From: Sulfurospirillum sp.
GTDB lineage: Bacteria > Campylobacterota > Campylobacteria > Campylobacterales > Sulfurospirillaceae
Assembly: GCA_014859685.1 (NCBI GenBank)
Contig: JACUTU010000006.1
Location: 1 to 64,000, forward strand
Reading direction: 5' to 3'
Length of the DNA stretch: 64,000 nucleotides
Under the pieces are notes generated by a model that ran no database searches, was not told where the DNA came from, and was given only the letters and a program-made list of their open reading frames with translations. Positions 8,613-18,495 of this stretch are shown here, piece after piece (the first letter of the stretch is position 1; every line of letters starts with the position of its first letter). A program made the translations under genes and the position numbers.

Positions 8613-11159
8613 ATGGATATTCGAGCAGAATTTTTGAATTTTTTTGAAAAGAAAGGACATAAAATTGTTGCAAGTGCGCCACTTGTACCACAAGATGCAA
8701 CATTATTGTTTGTTAATGCGGGCATGGTTCCTTTTAAGAGTATTTTTACGGGTGAAATTCCAAGGCCAACTCCTCCAAGAGCCACAAGTTGCCAAACTTG
8801 TATCCGTGCCGGCGGCAAGCACAACGACTTAGACAATGTCGGCTACACAGCCCGTCACCATACATTTTTTGAAATGTTGGGCAATTTTTCTTTCGGAGAT
8901 TACTTTAAGGAAGATGCCATTTCACACGCATGGGAATTTATCACTGAAGTGTTACAGTTGCCAAAAGAGAAACTTTGGGTTACCGTACACGAAAGTGATG
9001 GTGAGGCGGAAGAGATTTGGAAAAAGCATATTGATGTGAATCGTATTTTGCGATTTGGTGATAAAGACAATTTTTGGCAGATGGGCGATGTTGGTCCTTG
9101 CGGTCCTTGCAGTGAAATATTTATCGATCAAGGCGCAGAGTTTTTTCACTCACCACAAGATTGTATGGGCGGTGATGGCGACCGCTTTTTGGAGATTTGG
9201 AATCTTGTTTTTATGCAATACTATAGGGATGAAGTTGGCAAACTTACCCCGCTTCCAAAGCCTTCAATCGATACTGGCATGGGGTTGGAACGAACGGTTG
9301 CTGTGTGTGAGGGAGTACGAAGCAATTATGACTCTTCACTTTTTATGCCACTTATCAATGCCGTTGCAAAACTCTGCAATAAGACATATATTTATGAGGG
9401 TGGAGCGAGTTTTCGTGTGATAGCTGATCATATTCGTTCAGTTGCTTTCTTGTTAGCACAAGGTGTAAATTTTGATAAAGAAGGACGCGGTTATGTTTTG
9501 CGTCGCATCGCTCGAAGAGCCATTAGACATGGGTATCTTTTAGGAATTAAAGAGCCATTTATGTTTAAACTACTCGATACGCTCAATGAACTTATGGGGG
9601 TACAATACCCATATCTTCTTGAAAAAAAAGAGGTTATTGCCGAGCAGATTAGGCTTGAAGAGGAGCGATTTTTAAAAACTATCGCCGATGGCATTGCACT
9701 TTTTGAAGCCGAACTTGCAAATACGCAAGATATTTTTAGTGGTGCTGTTGCTTTTAAATTGTATGATACTTTTGGATTTCCGCTTGATCTAACTGAAGAT
9801 ATGTTGCGTGAAAAAGATTTACATGTAAATATTCAAGAGTTTGAAGCGCTTATGAATGAGCAAAAAATGCGTTCAAAAGCTTCATGGAAAGGTAGTGGCG
9901 ATAAGATAGCTCATGGAGATTTTAAAGCTTTGCTCGAGCGAGTCGGCTGTAATGAATTTATCGGTTATGAATATCCGCAAGCAGATGCTTGTGTAGTTGC
10001 ACTTATGGATGAAGATTTTTTGGAGGTGCAAACGCTTAAACAGAGTGGTTGGGTTATGTTTGATAAAACGCCTTTTTATGCACAAAGTGGCGGGCAATGT
10101 GGTGATATAGGTGTGGTAAAAGATTATGGAATTATCGATGATACAAAGAAATTTTTTGATTTGAACCTCTCACATGTAAGCCTTGAGAACAAACTTTGCA
10201 TAGGCGATAAAGTGAGCGTGAAAGTTGATACAGCAAGGCTTGAAGTGCAAAAACATCATTCCGCTACGCATCTTTTGCATGCAGCTTTGCGAAAGATTTT
10301 GGGAGAACATGTAGCGCAAGCTGGTAGTTCAGTTGAAAAAGATAAATTGCGATTTGATTTTTCGCATCCAAAAGCGATGAGTACACAAGAAATACAAGCG
10401 GTGGAAGAGCATGTTAATGTCATTATTGCAAGTGGCGTGGATGCACAAACGCAAAATATGAGTATTGAAGATGCAAGGCAAACAGGTGCGATGGCGCTTT
10501 TTGGTGAAAAATATGGTGATGTAGTGCGGGTTGTTTCTTTTGGAGATGCTAGTGTAGAGCTTTGCGGTGGCACACATGTACAAAATGTTGCCAACATAGG
10601 CAGTTTTTTTATCACTAAAGAAAGTGGAGTAAGTGCTGGCGTGAGACGCATCGAAGCAATATGTGGTGCGAGCGCACTTGTATATGCAAAATCTTTGCGA
10701 AAAACCTTACAAGAAGTGAGCGAAACGCTTAAGCATAATGATCCAATTTTAGCAATAGAGCGATTGAAAAATGAGATAAAAGAGCTTAAATCTGAGGTGC
10801 AAGCACTCCAAGGCAATGCTGGAAAATCTATACAAAGCGTAGTGATAAATGGTGTTGATCTTATCGTAAATACCCTCGAAGTCGGTGATATAAAACAGGC
10901 AATTGATGCGTATAAAAATACCAAAGAAAAAGTGGCAATCCTACTTTTTCAGATTAAAGATGACAAAGTTATGATCGCAGCTGGTATAAAAAATGCACCA
11001 CTAAGTGCTGGAGATTGGATCAAAAAAGTTGCACCGATTGTTGGTGGTGGTGGCGGTGGTAGAGCTGATTTTGCACAAGCTGGAGGCAAGGATCCATCAC
11101 AAGTTGATGCAGCGATAAAAGTTGCTTTGCAATTTGCTAAAACAGCGCTCGAGGCTTAG
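8613..11159 (+). CDS. alaS: alanine--tRNA ligase AlaS
   Basis: Charges tRNA-Ala and clears mischarged Ser/Gly. The 848-residue product has the class II catalytic core at the N-terminus. The editing domain carries HSATH (first zinc-binding pair) and CGGTH (second). The C-Ala domain ends with a glycine run ([16 protein letters not shown]). An in-frame start 48 bp upstream exists, but 8613 gives the conserved [16 protein letters not shown] start and sits 4 bp after AGGAAAAA. It is the first gene of a run of same-strand genes to 15923. Confidence 0.96.
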   Translation: MDIRAEFLNFFEKKGHKIVASAPLVPQDATLLFVNAGMVPFKSIFTGEIPRPTPPRATSCQTCIRAGGKHNDLDNVGYTARHHTFFEMLGNFSFGDYFKEDAISHAWEFITEVLQLPKEKLWVTVHESDGEAEEIWKKHIDVNRILRFGDKDNFWQMGDVGPCGPCSEIFIDQGAEFFHSPQDCMGGDGDRFLEIWNLVFMQYYRDEVGKLTPLPKPSIDTGMGLERTVAVCEGVRSNYDSSLFMPLINAVAKLCNKTYIYEGGASFRVIADHIRSVAFLLAQGVNFDKEGRGYVLRRIARRAIRHGYLLGIKEPFMFKLLDTLNELMGVQYPYLLEKKEVIAEQIRLEEERFLKTIADGIALFEAELANTQDIFSGAVAFKLYDTFGFPLDLTEDMLREKDLHVNIQEFEALMNEQKMRSKASWKGSGDKIAHGDFKALLERVGCNEFIGYEYPQADACVVALMDEDFLEVQTLKQSGWVMFDKTPFYAQSGGQCGDIGVVKDYGIIDDTKKFFDLNLSHVSLENKLCIGDKVSVKVDTARLEVQKHHSATHLLHAALRKILGEHVAQAGSSVEKDKLRFDFSHPKAMSTQEIQAVEEHVNVIIASGVDAQTQNMSIEDARQTGAMALFGEKYGDVVRVVSFGDASVELCGGTHVQNVANIGSFFITKESGVSAGVRRIEAICGASALVYAKSLRKTLQEVSETLKHNDPILAIERLKNEIKELKSEVQALQGNAGKSIQSVVINGVDLIVNTLEVGDIKQAIDAYKNTKEKVAILLFQIKDDKVMIAAGIKNAPLSAGDWIKKVAPIVGGGGGGRADFAQAGGKDPSQVDAAIKVALQFAKTALEA

Positions 11160-11162
11160 ACT

Positions 11163-11660
11163 TTGGAGGCATTTTTTCTCGATTTTTTTGGATCATTTGC
11201 ACGCATTATCATTTTTTTACATGTACTAGCAGCAGCTGTGCTGATAGGTGGTATGGTTGTTTTGCGTTTTGTACTCAAGCCGACGCTTGTATCAAAGGAT
11301 AAAGAAGAGATAAAATTTGCAAGATGTTTGCAAATACTTGATAATTTTCTCAAGATTATGTTGCCTTTTATGCTTATTTTGATTTCAGCTTCGTGGCTGA
11401 TGCGTGTTGGTTTGGGATTTGCGTATGCAAGTCCCATCATCGAAACTTTGCTCCATGTAAAAGAGGCTTTGTGGATGATTTTAGCGTTTAATTTTAGTGT
11501 GGCATACTGGAAATTTTTGAACGCGAAGGCATTTTATAAGAAAAGAGCTTACTTTGAAGTTGGTGAAAATATCTCACTTATCATCAACTATCTTATACCA
11601 GTTAATCTTGTTTTTGCTTTGATTGGCGTGTATCTTGGCGTTATTATGCGAGGTTATTAG
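11163..11660 (+). CDS. four-helix integral membrane protein, unknown function
   Basis: A 165-residue protein with four predicted membrane helices (about 10-37, 60-84, 95-115 and 135-160). The first helix has a small-residue pattern, FLHVLAAAVLIGGMVVL, reminiscent of the CopD/DUF4149-like membrane families, but I cannot assign it firmly. The start is a TTG 3 bp after the alaS stop; no in-frame ATG is available before the first helix. It abuts maf, so it is probably part of the alaS-maf transcript. Confidence 0.7.
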   Translation: MEAFFLDFFGSFARIIIFLHVLAAAVLIGGMVVLRFVLKPTLVSKDKEEIKFARCLQILDNFLKIMLPFMLILISASWLMRVGLGFAYASPIIETLLHVKEALWMILAFNFSVAYWKFLNAKAFYKKRAYFEVGENISLIINYLIPVNLVFALIGVYLGVIMRGY

Positions 11661-12221
11661 ATGGTGCCGATCATTTTAGCTTCAAATTCTTCTACAAGAG
11701 CAGATATCTTAAGGGAAGCTGGCGTGAGTTTTGAGCAAAAAACTGCTTTTTTTGATGAGGAAAGTTTGGATATACAAGATCCAAAAGAATTTGTTTATAG
11801 AGCAACTTTAGGCAAGATGAACGCATTTTTACAAGCATTTTCACTCACGCAAACACCCATACTTTGCGCCGATACGGTAGTGAGTGCGAGGGGAGTAGTC
11901 TTGCGAAAAGCAAAAGATGTGAGTGATGCACGAGCGATCTTGCTTGCGCAAAGTGGACAAATCGTTTCGATTCTCTCTTGTATGGTGCTCAAATCATACG
12001 CTTATGAGTTTGTGGATCTCTCAAGCACTGAATATACTTTTAAGCCCTTTGACCCGCAAGATTTGGAAGCGTATTTGCAAACAGATGACTGGAGGGGTAA
12101 AGCTGGCGCTTGCATGGTTGAGGGTTTTTGTAAAACTTATATCGATAAAGTGCAAGGATTCCAAAGTACAGCTATGGGGCTTTGTGTGGAAAAATTGCTC
12201 CCATTTTTAAAAGAAAGATGA
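11661..12221 (+). CDS. maf: Maf-family nucleoside triphosphate pyrophosphatase
   Basis: A 186-residue Maf protein, a house-cleaning pyrophosphatase that hydrolyses dTTP, UTP or modified NTPs to monophosphates. The N-terminal ILASNSSTRADILREAG corresponds to the phosphate-binding SxSxR motif. CADTVV contains the catalytic Asp region, and DWRGKAGACMVEG matches the conserved YxxKAGxYxIQG segment. Historically it is linked to septum inhibition. It begins directly after the preceding stop and overlaps the next gene by 4 bp. Confidence 0.88.
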   Translation: MVPIILASNSSTRADILREAGVSFEQKTAFFDEESLDIQDPKEFVYRATLGKMNAFLQAFSLTQTPILCADTVVSARGVVLRKAKDVSDARAILLAQSGQIVSILSCMVLKSYAYEFVDLSSTEYTFKPFDPQDLEAYLQTDDWRGKAGACMVEGFCKTYIDKVQGFQSTAMGLCVEKLLPFLKER

Positions 12222-13312
12222 TGTATCAAAAAGAGTTAGATGCACTACAAAAAGCACATCGTTTTCGTCAAAAAACAGCGCATCCAACTGGACTTATTGA
12301 TCTAGCTTCCAATGATTATTTGGGCTTAGCTGGTAAAAAGCAACTACTAAAAAGAGCATATCAAAGCGTGGCTTTTTACGATGTGCATGCTCCAAAATCC
12401 TCCTTGATGGTCAATGGTTATCACCAAATTCATAAAGATTTTGAAAATTTTTTATGCAGACAAAATGGTTTTGAAGCCGCACATTTGCTTGGCAGTGGTT
12501 TTTTGGCAAATCTTTCCTTGCTAGAGGCATTGCCTAGGCGTGGTGATATGTTGTTGATTGATGAAGAGTATCACGCTAGTGGTGTTATGGGTTCAAAATT
12601 GTGTAATGCTAAGGTGATATTTTTTAGGCACAATGATGCCTTACATGTAAGGCAAATTTTGCAAACACACTCCTATGAAAGAGTGATCATAGCGGTTGAG
12701 GGAATTTACTCTATGAGTGGGGATATTGTTGATCGAGAATTTTTTGATATTGCTACTGAATATGAAGCCCTCTTGATTGTTGATGAAGCGCATAGCAGCG
12801 GCATTTTAGGAGTAAATCTTTTGGGTGTTTTTGAGCATTATGGCATTGAAATTAAACAAAATTTTATCAAAATGGGAACCTTAGGCAAAGCATATGGTAG
12901 TTATGGTGCATATATTCTTTGCTCCTTACATGTAAGCCTATTTTTGCAAAATCGAGCTAAAGCAATGATCTATTCCACGGCTGTTTCTTTGTTTGATATA
13001 GCATTGGCACATCAAAGTATGCTTTACATACAAAAACATAAAAAAGAGCTGGCCTTGCAAATTGCTAAAAGGCAGATGTTAGTGCGTGAGTATTTTGATC
13101 AAGATATGGCAGGTTTGATTCTCAAGCTTGAGGTTGGTTCATCCAAAGAAGTTTTGGCATTGCAAGCTATACTGCGTGAGAAAAACTTTTTTGTAGGTGC
13201 CATAAGACCGCCAACTTATCCAAAAGCAATGTTGCGGGTGATACCAAAAATCGATGTTTCTCTTGAACTGACTTGTGAACTTTTTGCAAGCATTAAAGAG
13301 GAGGGGTTATGA
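12218..13312 (+). CDS. bioF: BioF/KBL-type PLP-dependent acyltransferase (probable 8-amino-7-oxononanoate synthase)
   Basis: An alpha-oxoamine synthase of 364 residues. It has IDLASNDYLGLAG near the N-terminus, LLIDEEYHASGV and LLIVDEAHSSG for cofactor binding, and the PLP lysine in GTLGKAYGSYGAY. BioF condenses pimeloyl-ACP with alanine in biotin synthesis; bioD is present at 41843, which supports a biotin role. 2-amino-3-ketobutyrate CoA ligase is the main alternative, though the protein is somewhat short for it. ATG at 12218 overlaps the maf stop by 4 bp; a second ATG follows immediately at 12221. Two TACATGTA sites occur, one within a perfect 16-bp palindrome at 12638-12653. Confidence 0.8.
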   Translation: MMYQKELDALQKAHRFRQKTAHPTGLIDLASNDYLGLAGKKQLLKRAYQSVAFYDVHAPKSSLMVNGYHQIHKDFENFLCRQNGFEAAHLLGSGFLANLSLLEALPRRGDMLLIDEEYHASGVMGSKLCNAKVIFFRHNDALHVRQILQTHSYERVIIAVEGIYSMSGDIVDREFFDIATEYEALLIVDEAHSSGILGVNLLGVFEHYGIEIKQNFIKMGTLGKAYGSYGAYILCSLHVSLFLQNRAKAMIYSTAVSLFDIALAHQSMLYIQKHKKELALQIAKRQMLVREYFDQDMAGLILKLEVGSSKEVLALQAILREKNFFVGAIRPPTYPKAMLRVIPKIDVSLELTCELFASIKEEGL

Positions 13313-14004
13313 GTTTTTGTTGCGAAAAATTACTGATTTATACAAGCGTACAAACGATTGTAGATATCTCATTTTCATTTGAACATTCTTTTGCTCTTAT
13401 AGGCGAAAGTGGTAGCGGTAAAAGTTTGACGCTCAAGGCATTGCTTGGAATGCTTGCAAATAACCTTACATGTGAGATTACATGTAAGAATGATTTTGAA
13501 CTCAAACGAGGTAAAACAGTTGCTATTGTGCCACAAAATCCTTTCACAGCACTTTCTCCACTGACAAAGATACAAGATCAATTTTTTGTGGCAGATGATG
13601 TAGCGGCGTATTATTTTAAGCTTGTGGGTTTGGAAAAACAGATGCTTACAAGGTTTCCAAGTGAGCTGAGTGGTGGACAGTTGCAACGCGTTGTTTTAGC
13701 GTTTGCACTCAGTCTTAAACCTCGTTTACTTTTGTTAGATGAGCCAACAACAGCACTTGATAGTAAATCAAAAAAAGAGATTTTGGAGCTTATAGCACGC
13801 ATACAAAAAGAGGAAAATTTTTATCTTCTTTTTGTAACGCACGATATAAACGCAGTGGTTGGGGTGTGTGAAGATGTCGGAATTTTAAGAGGTGGAAAAA
13901 TGATAGAAAATGGTAGAACAGAAGAGATTTTGCAAAATCCAAAAAATGAGTACACGAAAAACCTTATCGAAGCTGGATTTCAAAACAGAAAGTTTCGTTT
14001 ATGA
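13309..14004 (+). CDS. OppD/DppD-type ABC transporter ATP-binding protein, no permease alongside
   Basis: A 231-residue ABC ATPase with Walker A GESGSGKS (about 32-39), Q-loop region VPQNPFTALSP, signature LSGGQLQR, Walker B LLLLDEPT and switch His in THD. The Q-loop sequence and the C-terminal ILQNPKNEYTKNLIEAG resemble the oligopeptide/nickel importer ATPases. No permease or binding protein is adjacent: it is translationally coupled to the BioF-like gene (ATGA) and to the PBP1A gene (4-bp overlap). Either its partners are elsewhere or it serves another process. It lacks the C-terminal oligopeptide-transporter extension with its iron-sulfur cysteines. Confidence 0.82.
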   Translation: MSFCCEKLLIYTSVQTIVDISFSFEHSFALIGESGSGKSLTLKALLGMLANNLTCEITCKNDFELKRGKTVAIVPQNPFTALSPLTKIQDQFFVADDVAAYYFKLVGLEKQMLTRFPSELSGGQLQRVVLAFALSLKPRLLLLDEPTTALDSKSKKEILELIARIQKEENFYLLFVTHDINAVVGVCEDVGILRGGKMIENGRTEEILQNPKNEYTKNLIEAGFQNRKFRL

Positions 14005-15923
14005 AATACATCATCACTCTTTTGTTTGTCATACTTTTTGCTTTGTTTGGCGGGTTTTTATATGTGTATTCGCAGGTAAGATTTGATGCGTATCAAATCA
14101 TCGATTATAAACCAAAACTTACTACGCAGATTTTTGATAAAAATGATGTACTGATAGCCAATATATTTGAGCAAGAACATCGCTTATATGCCTCTTATAG
14201 TGAGATTCCTCCTAAATTAATAGAAGCACTTATTGCCATTGAGGATACCTCTTTTTTTGAACATGAGGGCATCAATGTAGAGGCGATTTTTAGGGCTATC
14301 ATCAAAGACATCAAAGCTATGAAACTTGTTGAGGGTGCAAGTACAATTACACAACAACTTGTGAAAAATACCATTCTCTCGCGAGAAAAAACTTTTATGA
14401 GAAAGATAAATGAAATGGTATTGGCTTTCAAAATTGAGAGTGAACTTGGCAAGGAAGAAATCTTAGAGCGATATTTAAATCATGTTTATTTCGGGCATGG
14501 ATATTATGGTATTAAAACGGCAGCTAAAGGGTATTTTCATAAGGATTTAAATGCTTTGAGCCTCAAAGAAATTTCGATGCTTGTAGGCTTGCCTAAAGCT
14601 CCAAGTGCGTATGATCCTACAAGAAATATAGATCTGTCATTGAGTAGGGCCAACCGAGTGTTGTTCCGTCTATTTTCTCTAGGTTGGATTGGTGAAGAGA
14701 GTTATGCAAAAGGCTTGCGTGAAACGCCTATTGTGTATGATGAAACGCTTACACAAAACAAAGCACCTTATGTTGTTGATGAGGTTATCAAAACACTTAC
14801 TCCCCGCTATGAGGATTTTAAAACAGGTGGATACAAAATCTTTTTGAGTATCGATCTTGAATTACAAAATCTTGCAAAAGATGCCCTTAAAATTGGATAT
14901 GCTGCCATTTTTACAAGACATCCAGATGCAAATGCAACACTACTCAATGGCGCTTTGGTGGCACTTGATCCACAAAATGGTGCAGTGCTAGCGATGGTTG
15001 GTGGTGTGGATTATGAAAAATCAAAATTCAACAGAGCAACACAAAGCAAAAGACAGCCAGGAAGTAGCTTTAAGCCTTTTATCTACCAAAAAGCCCTCGA
15101 TCTTGGCTATTCTACGATGAGTTTGATACCAGATATCTCAAGAATTTACACAGATACAACAAAAGAAGAAGATTGGAAACCAAGAAATTATGAGGAAAAT
15201 TATGAAGGCCTCATTACGCTTAAAGACGCAGTTGTGCATTCACGCAATCTTGCAACGATTAATTTACTCAGCACACTCGGCATAGACAGTATTTATAAAG
15301 AATTGAAAAAAGATGGGTTTAAAGATCTTCCTTATGATTTACCTATGGCGCTTGGAAGTTTTGGTATATCGCCTTTGGAATTGAGTGGTTTTTACTCAAT
15401 ATTTCCAAATTATGGAGTAAAAGTCGAACCTCTTTTAATCAAAAAAATAGTCAATCGTTTTGATGATGTCACGCTTTTTGAAACAGTGAAAAAGAGAGTG
15501 ACTTCACCAGAACAAACTTACTTAATGCTTGATATTTTGAAAAATGTTGTCCTAAGAGGCACGGGGAGAAGCGCAAGGGTTGCGGGGATAGAAGTTGCTG
15601 GCAAAACAGGAACGACAAACAACAACATAGACGCATGGTTTTGTGGATTTACTCCACAGATTGAAGTGCTTGTGTGGTATGGACATGACAACAATACACC
15701 GATGCAAAAATACGAAACAGGTGGTCGTGTTGCAGGTCCTGCGTTTAATTATTTTGTTACACAATACCTCAAAAAATACCCACAAACTAAGCGAACATTT
15801 GATAAGCCAGAAGGAGTTTTTTCAAAAATCTATAATGGGTCTAATGAATATTTTACAAAAGATTCACCGCTTCCAAGAGCAAGTGCATCGAGCGAAAATC
15901 AAGAAAGCGGATTGATATTTTAA
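14001..15923 (+). CDS. mrcA: bifunctional penicillin-binding protein 1A (glycosyltransferase GT51 and transpeptidase)
   Basis: A class A PBP of 640 residues. It has an N-terminal anchor (3-25) and a GT51 domain with catalytic Glu81 in EDTSFFEHEG, then GASTITQQLVKN and ERYLNHVYFG. The transpeptidase has S355-SFK, S414-R-N416 and K535-TGT. It polymerises and crosslinks peptidoglycan in the periplasm. A short outer-membrane-facing OB-like insert as in the E. coli enzyme is not evident, consistent with the smaller size. The ATG overlaps the ABC ATPase stop. A hairpin follows the stop codon closely. Confidence 0.93.
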   Translation: MKYIITLLFVILFALFGGFLYVYSQVRFDAYQIIDYKPKLTTQIFDKNDVLIANIFEQEHRLYASYSEIPPKLIEALIAIEDTSFFEHEGINVEAIFRAIIKDIKAMKLVEGASTITQQLVKNTILSREKTFMRKINEMVLAFKIESELGKEEILERYLNHVYFGHGYYGIKTAAKGYFHKDLNALSLKEISMLVGLPKAPSAYDPTRNIDLSLSRANRVLFRLFSLGWIGEESYAKGLRETPIVYDETLTQNKAPYVVDEVIKTLTPRYEDFKTGGYKIFLSIDLELQNLAKDALKIGYAAIFTRHPDANATLLNGALVALDPQNGAVLAMVGGVDYEKSKFNRATQSKRQPGSSFKPFIYQKALDLGYSTMSLIPDISRIYTDTTKEEDWKPRNYEENYEGLITLKDAVVHSRNLATINLLSTLGIDSIYKELKKDGFKDLPYDLPMALGSFGISPLELSGFYSIFPNYGVKVEPLLIKKIVNRFDDVTLFETVKKRVTSPEQTYLMLDILKNVVLRGTGRSARVAGIEVAGKTGTTNNNIDAWFCGFTPQIEVLVWYGHDNNTPMQKYETGGRVAGPAFNYFVTQYLKKYPQTKRTFDKPEGVFSKIYNGSNEYFTKDSPLPRASASSENQESGLIF

Positions 15924-15927
15924 GGTT

Positions 15928-15953
15928 AAGAGGGGGGGGGAGATTCCCCTCTT
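15928..15953 (+). terminator. GC-rich hairpin after PBP1A, containing a run of nine G
   Basis: AAGAGGGG (15928-15935) pairs with CCCCTCTT (15946-15953), five bases after the PBP1A stop. The following bases (atttgct) are only weakly U-rich, so intrinsic termination is plausible, not certain. The arm and loop include nine consecutive G at 15932-15940, so several pairing registers are possible and the length may vary between cells or reads. Confidence 0.5.
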
Positions 15954-15962
15954 ATTTGCTGG

Positions 15963-16118
15963 TGTTACGCACTAAAGCAAACGCGTCTGTTTTTCTAAAG
16001 AAACTGCGTTTGCGACAAGAACAAATGTCCCTATAAACCCTCTAAAGCTACGAAAAGGGTACTTTTCGAGAAAATAAGAGGTATTTATGAACTTTTTTGC
16101 AAAAGTGCATAAGATCAG
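15963..16118 (-). repeat. MITE-like dispersed repeat, copy 1 (inverted relative to copies 2, 3 and 6)
   Basis: About 156 bp between PBP1A and glnA. It begins TGTTACGCACTAAA and ends with GCATAAGATCAG, the two element ends. Inside are the element's hallmark blocks: an ACAAATGTCC half-hairpin, CGAAAAGGGTACTTTTCG and GTATTTATGAACTTTTTTGCA. It lies 8 bp from the glnA stop codon and carries no open reading frame of note. Confidence 0.8.
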
Positions 16119-16125
16119 TTATTTG

Positions 16126-17556
16126 TTAGCAAGAATAAGTTGTTTTAAACTCAAATGCAGTTGGTCTAGCTTCATCTGGCCAAACTTGTGTTTCAAATTT
16201 GTATCCTTGATAAGTATCGATAAAATCTTGAGTCATTACAGGTTTGAGATATTCATTGTCGCGAATAAGCGCTTCAAGTGAGCCTCTAAGTGTATGTGGC
16301 ATTTGATTGATACCTTTTTCACGAATCTCTTTGAGTGATAATTCAAACAGATCTTCATCCATAGGGCCAATCGGTTCAGTTTTCTTTTTAACACCATCAA
16401 TGCCTGCAAGCAAGAGTGCGGCAAATGCAAGATATGGACAAGCTGTAGAATCAGGAAAACGCATTTCAACACGAACAGATTTTTCACCAGCACCATAAGG
16501 GATGCGACAACTTGCACTTCTGTTTTGCATAGAATAAGTTAGAATAGAAGGCGCTTCAAAACCAGGAATCAATCTTTTGTAAGAGTTAGTTGATGGATTT
16601 GTGAAAGCCGCCAAACTTCTTGCATGTGCCAAAACCCCACCTATATAATTGCGTGCCATATCGCTAAGATTTGCATATGCACCAGCTTTGTAAAACAAGT
16701 TTTTGCCATGTTTCCAAATTGACATGTGCGTGTGCATGCCACTACCATTGTCACCATAAAGTGGTTTTGGCATAAATGTTGCTGTTTTGCCATTGAGATG
16801 TGCAACCATTTTTATAACATATTTGTATTTTTGTACATTATCAGCAGCTTCGATGAGTGTTCCAAACTTTACACCAATTTCACCTTGTGCTTGTGCAACT
16901 TCGTGGTGTACTACAAAAGTTTCAAGTCCAACTTGTTCAAGTACTTGAACCATTTCAGCACGCAAATCTACCATAGAATCTGTTGGCTGACATGGAAAAT
17001 ACCCACCTTTTGTGCGAGGTCTGTGTCCTGAGTTGAAACCATCTGGATAGATAGTATCATCATTCCATGCACCTTCTTCAGAATCTACTTTATAGTATGC
17101 GCAGTTGATCTCATCTTTGATTTGTATATCATCAAATACAAAAAATTCATTTTCAGGACCAAAATAAGCTACATCGCCCAAGCCAGTTTCACCAAGGTAT
17201 TGCAGTGCTTTTTTAGCGATACTTCTGGGGCATTTTTCATACATTTGTCCTTTATAGATATCAAAAACATCACAAAAAACAACAACGGTTGCATCAGCAG
17301 TAAATGGATCCAAAAATGCAGTTTCAACTTCTGGTTTCAAGAGCATATCTGATTTGTTGATCGGTTGCCATGCGTCTATGGATGATCCATCAAACGGAAT
17401 ACCAGACTCAAAACTTTCTGTATTTATTGCTGGCATTGTGTAAGTTAAATGGTGCCATGCACCTTTTATATCTGTAAAACGGAAGTCCACAAATTGAACC
17501 TCATTTTCTTCACAGTATTTAAAAAACTCTTCTACGCTACTGACAAATTTGCCCAT
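16126..17556 (-). CDS. glnA: type I glutamine synthetase GlnA
   Basis: Makes glutamine from glutamate, ammonia and ATP in the cytoplasm as a dodecamer. The 476-residue protein has PFDGSSI, the metal-site strand [14 protein letters not shown], and the glutamate flap and ATP segments in [17 protein letters not shown], typical of GSI-beta length enzymes. The adenylylation loop that reads NLYDLP in enteric enzymes is EDLFELS here, with Phe404 in place of the modified Tyr. Control by GlnE-type adenylylation is therefore unlikely, as reported for H. pylori GS. The start has a strong AAGGAGA site. A TACAAT box 29 bp upstream of the start (17585-17590, minus strand) may be its -10 element. Confidence 0.96.
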   Translation of the reverse strand: MGKFVSSVEEFFKYCEENEVQFVDFRFTDIKGAWHHLTYTMPAINTESFESGIPFDGSSIDAWQPINKSDMLLKPEVETAFLDPFTADATVVVFCDVFDIYKGQMYEKCPRSIAKKALQYLGETGLGDVAYFGPENEFFVFDDIQIKDEINCAYYKVDSEEGAWNDDTIYPDGFNSGHRPRTKGGYFPCQPTDSMVDLRAEMVQVLEQVGLETFVVHHEVAQAQGEIGVKFGTLIEAADNVQKYKYVIKMVAHLNGKTATFMPKPLYGDNGSGMHTHMSIWKHGKNLFYKAGAYANLSDMARNYIGGVLAHARSLAAFTNPSTNSYKRLIPGFEAPSILTYSMQNRSASCRIPYGAGEKSVRVEMRFPDSTACPYLAFAALLLAGIDGVKKKTEPIGPMDEDLFELSLKEIREKGINQMPHTLRGSLEALIRDNEYLKPVMTQDFIDTYQGYKFETQVWPDEARPTAFEFKTTYSC

Positions 17557-17624
17557 AAGGTCTCCTTGACATAATTTTTCAAGTATTGTATCTAAAAAAA
17601 AATCATAGGGTACTTGTGTTTTGA

Positions 17625-18404
17625 TTAAAAATTAACCATTTTTCGCTCTTTATTTGAAAAAGTTGCACATTTTTTATATCCATAGTTTTTTGCATATGCT
17701 AGAATTTCCTCTTGCGCAAAGCCTACATGTAGGACTTCGTGTGCATCTGAACCAAATGTAATGGGTATCTCTTGTTCACTTAAAAGTTCCATCAGTGGGC
17801 AACTCGGATATGCTTCGCTGATAGGTTTTCTCAAACCAGCCGCATTTATTTCAACAACTAAATCAGCTTTTTTGATAGCTTTGATAGCATTTTTTGCGAT
17901 CAGTCTTACATCTTTTTTTGGTAAAAATTTAAACACTTTGATAAGATCAAGATGTCCAACGATCTGGAATAATCCAGAGTTTGCAAGTGCTTCGATACTA
18001 TCAAAATACTCTTGCCAAATGTGATCAATGTCTTTGCTTGCAAACCCCCCGATAAACTCTGGATTATCAAAGCCCCATTTGCCCAAAAAATGCACAGAGC
18101 CGATAAGATAATCCACCTCTCTTCGCAAAACACTTTCATCTATATAGCCATCAAGAAAATCAACTTCATATCCCAAAAGAATGGTGATTTGATCTTTAAA
18201 TTGCTCTTTGAGGTGTAAAATATCTCTTTCATACAGGGGCATTTGCGTAAAATCCATACGATATTTTTGATCAAAATGCATAGGCGCATGATCGCTAAAG
18301 CCAAAATGATCGATATTGTTATTGATTGCTTGTTGTATGTAAGCTTTTGGTGTGCCTGAGGCGTGATTGCATAAAGGTGTATGATTGTGTAAATCTATAC
18401 GCAT
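17625..18404 (-). CDS. hisK: PHP-family histidinol-phosphatase (HisK type)
   Basis: A 259-residue polymerase-and-histidinol-phosphatase (PHP) domain hydrolase. Metal-binding motifs are visible in order: [11 protein letters not shown] at 4-14, FSDHAPM around 36-42, [22 protein letters not shown] and the C-terminal FGSDAHEV. It dephosphorylates histidinol phosphate in histidine synthesis. No other his gene is nearby. It sits 68 bp upstream of glnA on the same strand and is divergent from the cheZ-like gene. A TACATGTA site at 17724 falls in its C-terminal part. Confidence 0.85.
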   Translation of the reverse strand: MRIDLHNHTPLCNHASGTPKAYIQQAINNNIDHFGFSDHAPMHFDQKYRMDFTQMPLYERDILHLKEQFKDQITILLGYEVDFLDGYIDESVLRREVDYLIGSVHFLGKWGFDNPEFIGGFASKDIDHIWQEYFDSIEALANSGLFQIVGHLDLIKVFKFLPKKDVRLIAKNAIKAIKKADLVVEINAAGLRKPISEAYPSCPLMELLSEQEIPITFGSDAHEVLHVGFAQEEILAYAKNYGYKKCATFSNKERKMVNF

Positions 18405-18455
18405 AATTTTCCCTTATTTTGAGATGACTAAAGTAAAATTATATATAAATTCATA

Positions 18456-18461
18456 TATAAT
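18456..18461 (+). promoter_or_regulatory. candidate -10 box upstream of the cheZ-like gene
   Basis: A perfect TATAAT within the AT-rich stretch 18434-18470, 34 bp before the start codon at 18496. An AGGAGA ribosome site stands at 18484-18490. No clear -35 box is seen, which is usual for Campylobacterota vegetative promoters. It probably drives the long block that follows. Confidence 0.4.
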
Positions 18462-18495
18462 GTAACATAAATCTATTGTTTTTCAGGAGAAACGC

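Noticed and set aside
10256-10924. 222-codon open frame on the minus strand within alaS
   Set aside because: It lies wholly inside the well-supported alaS gene on the other strand and its product is low-complexity Ser/Thr/Ala-rich, typical of an antisense shadow.
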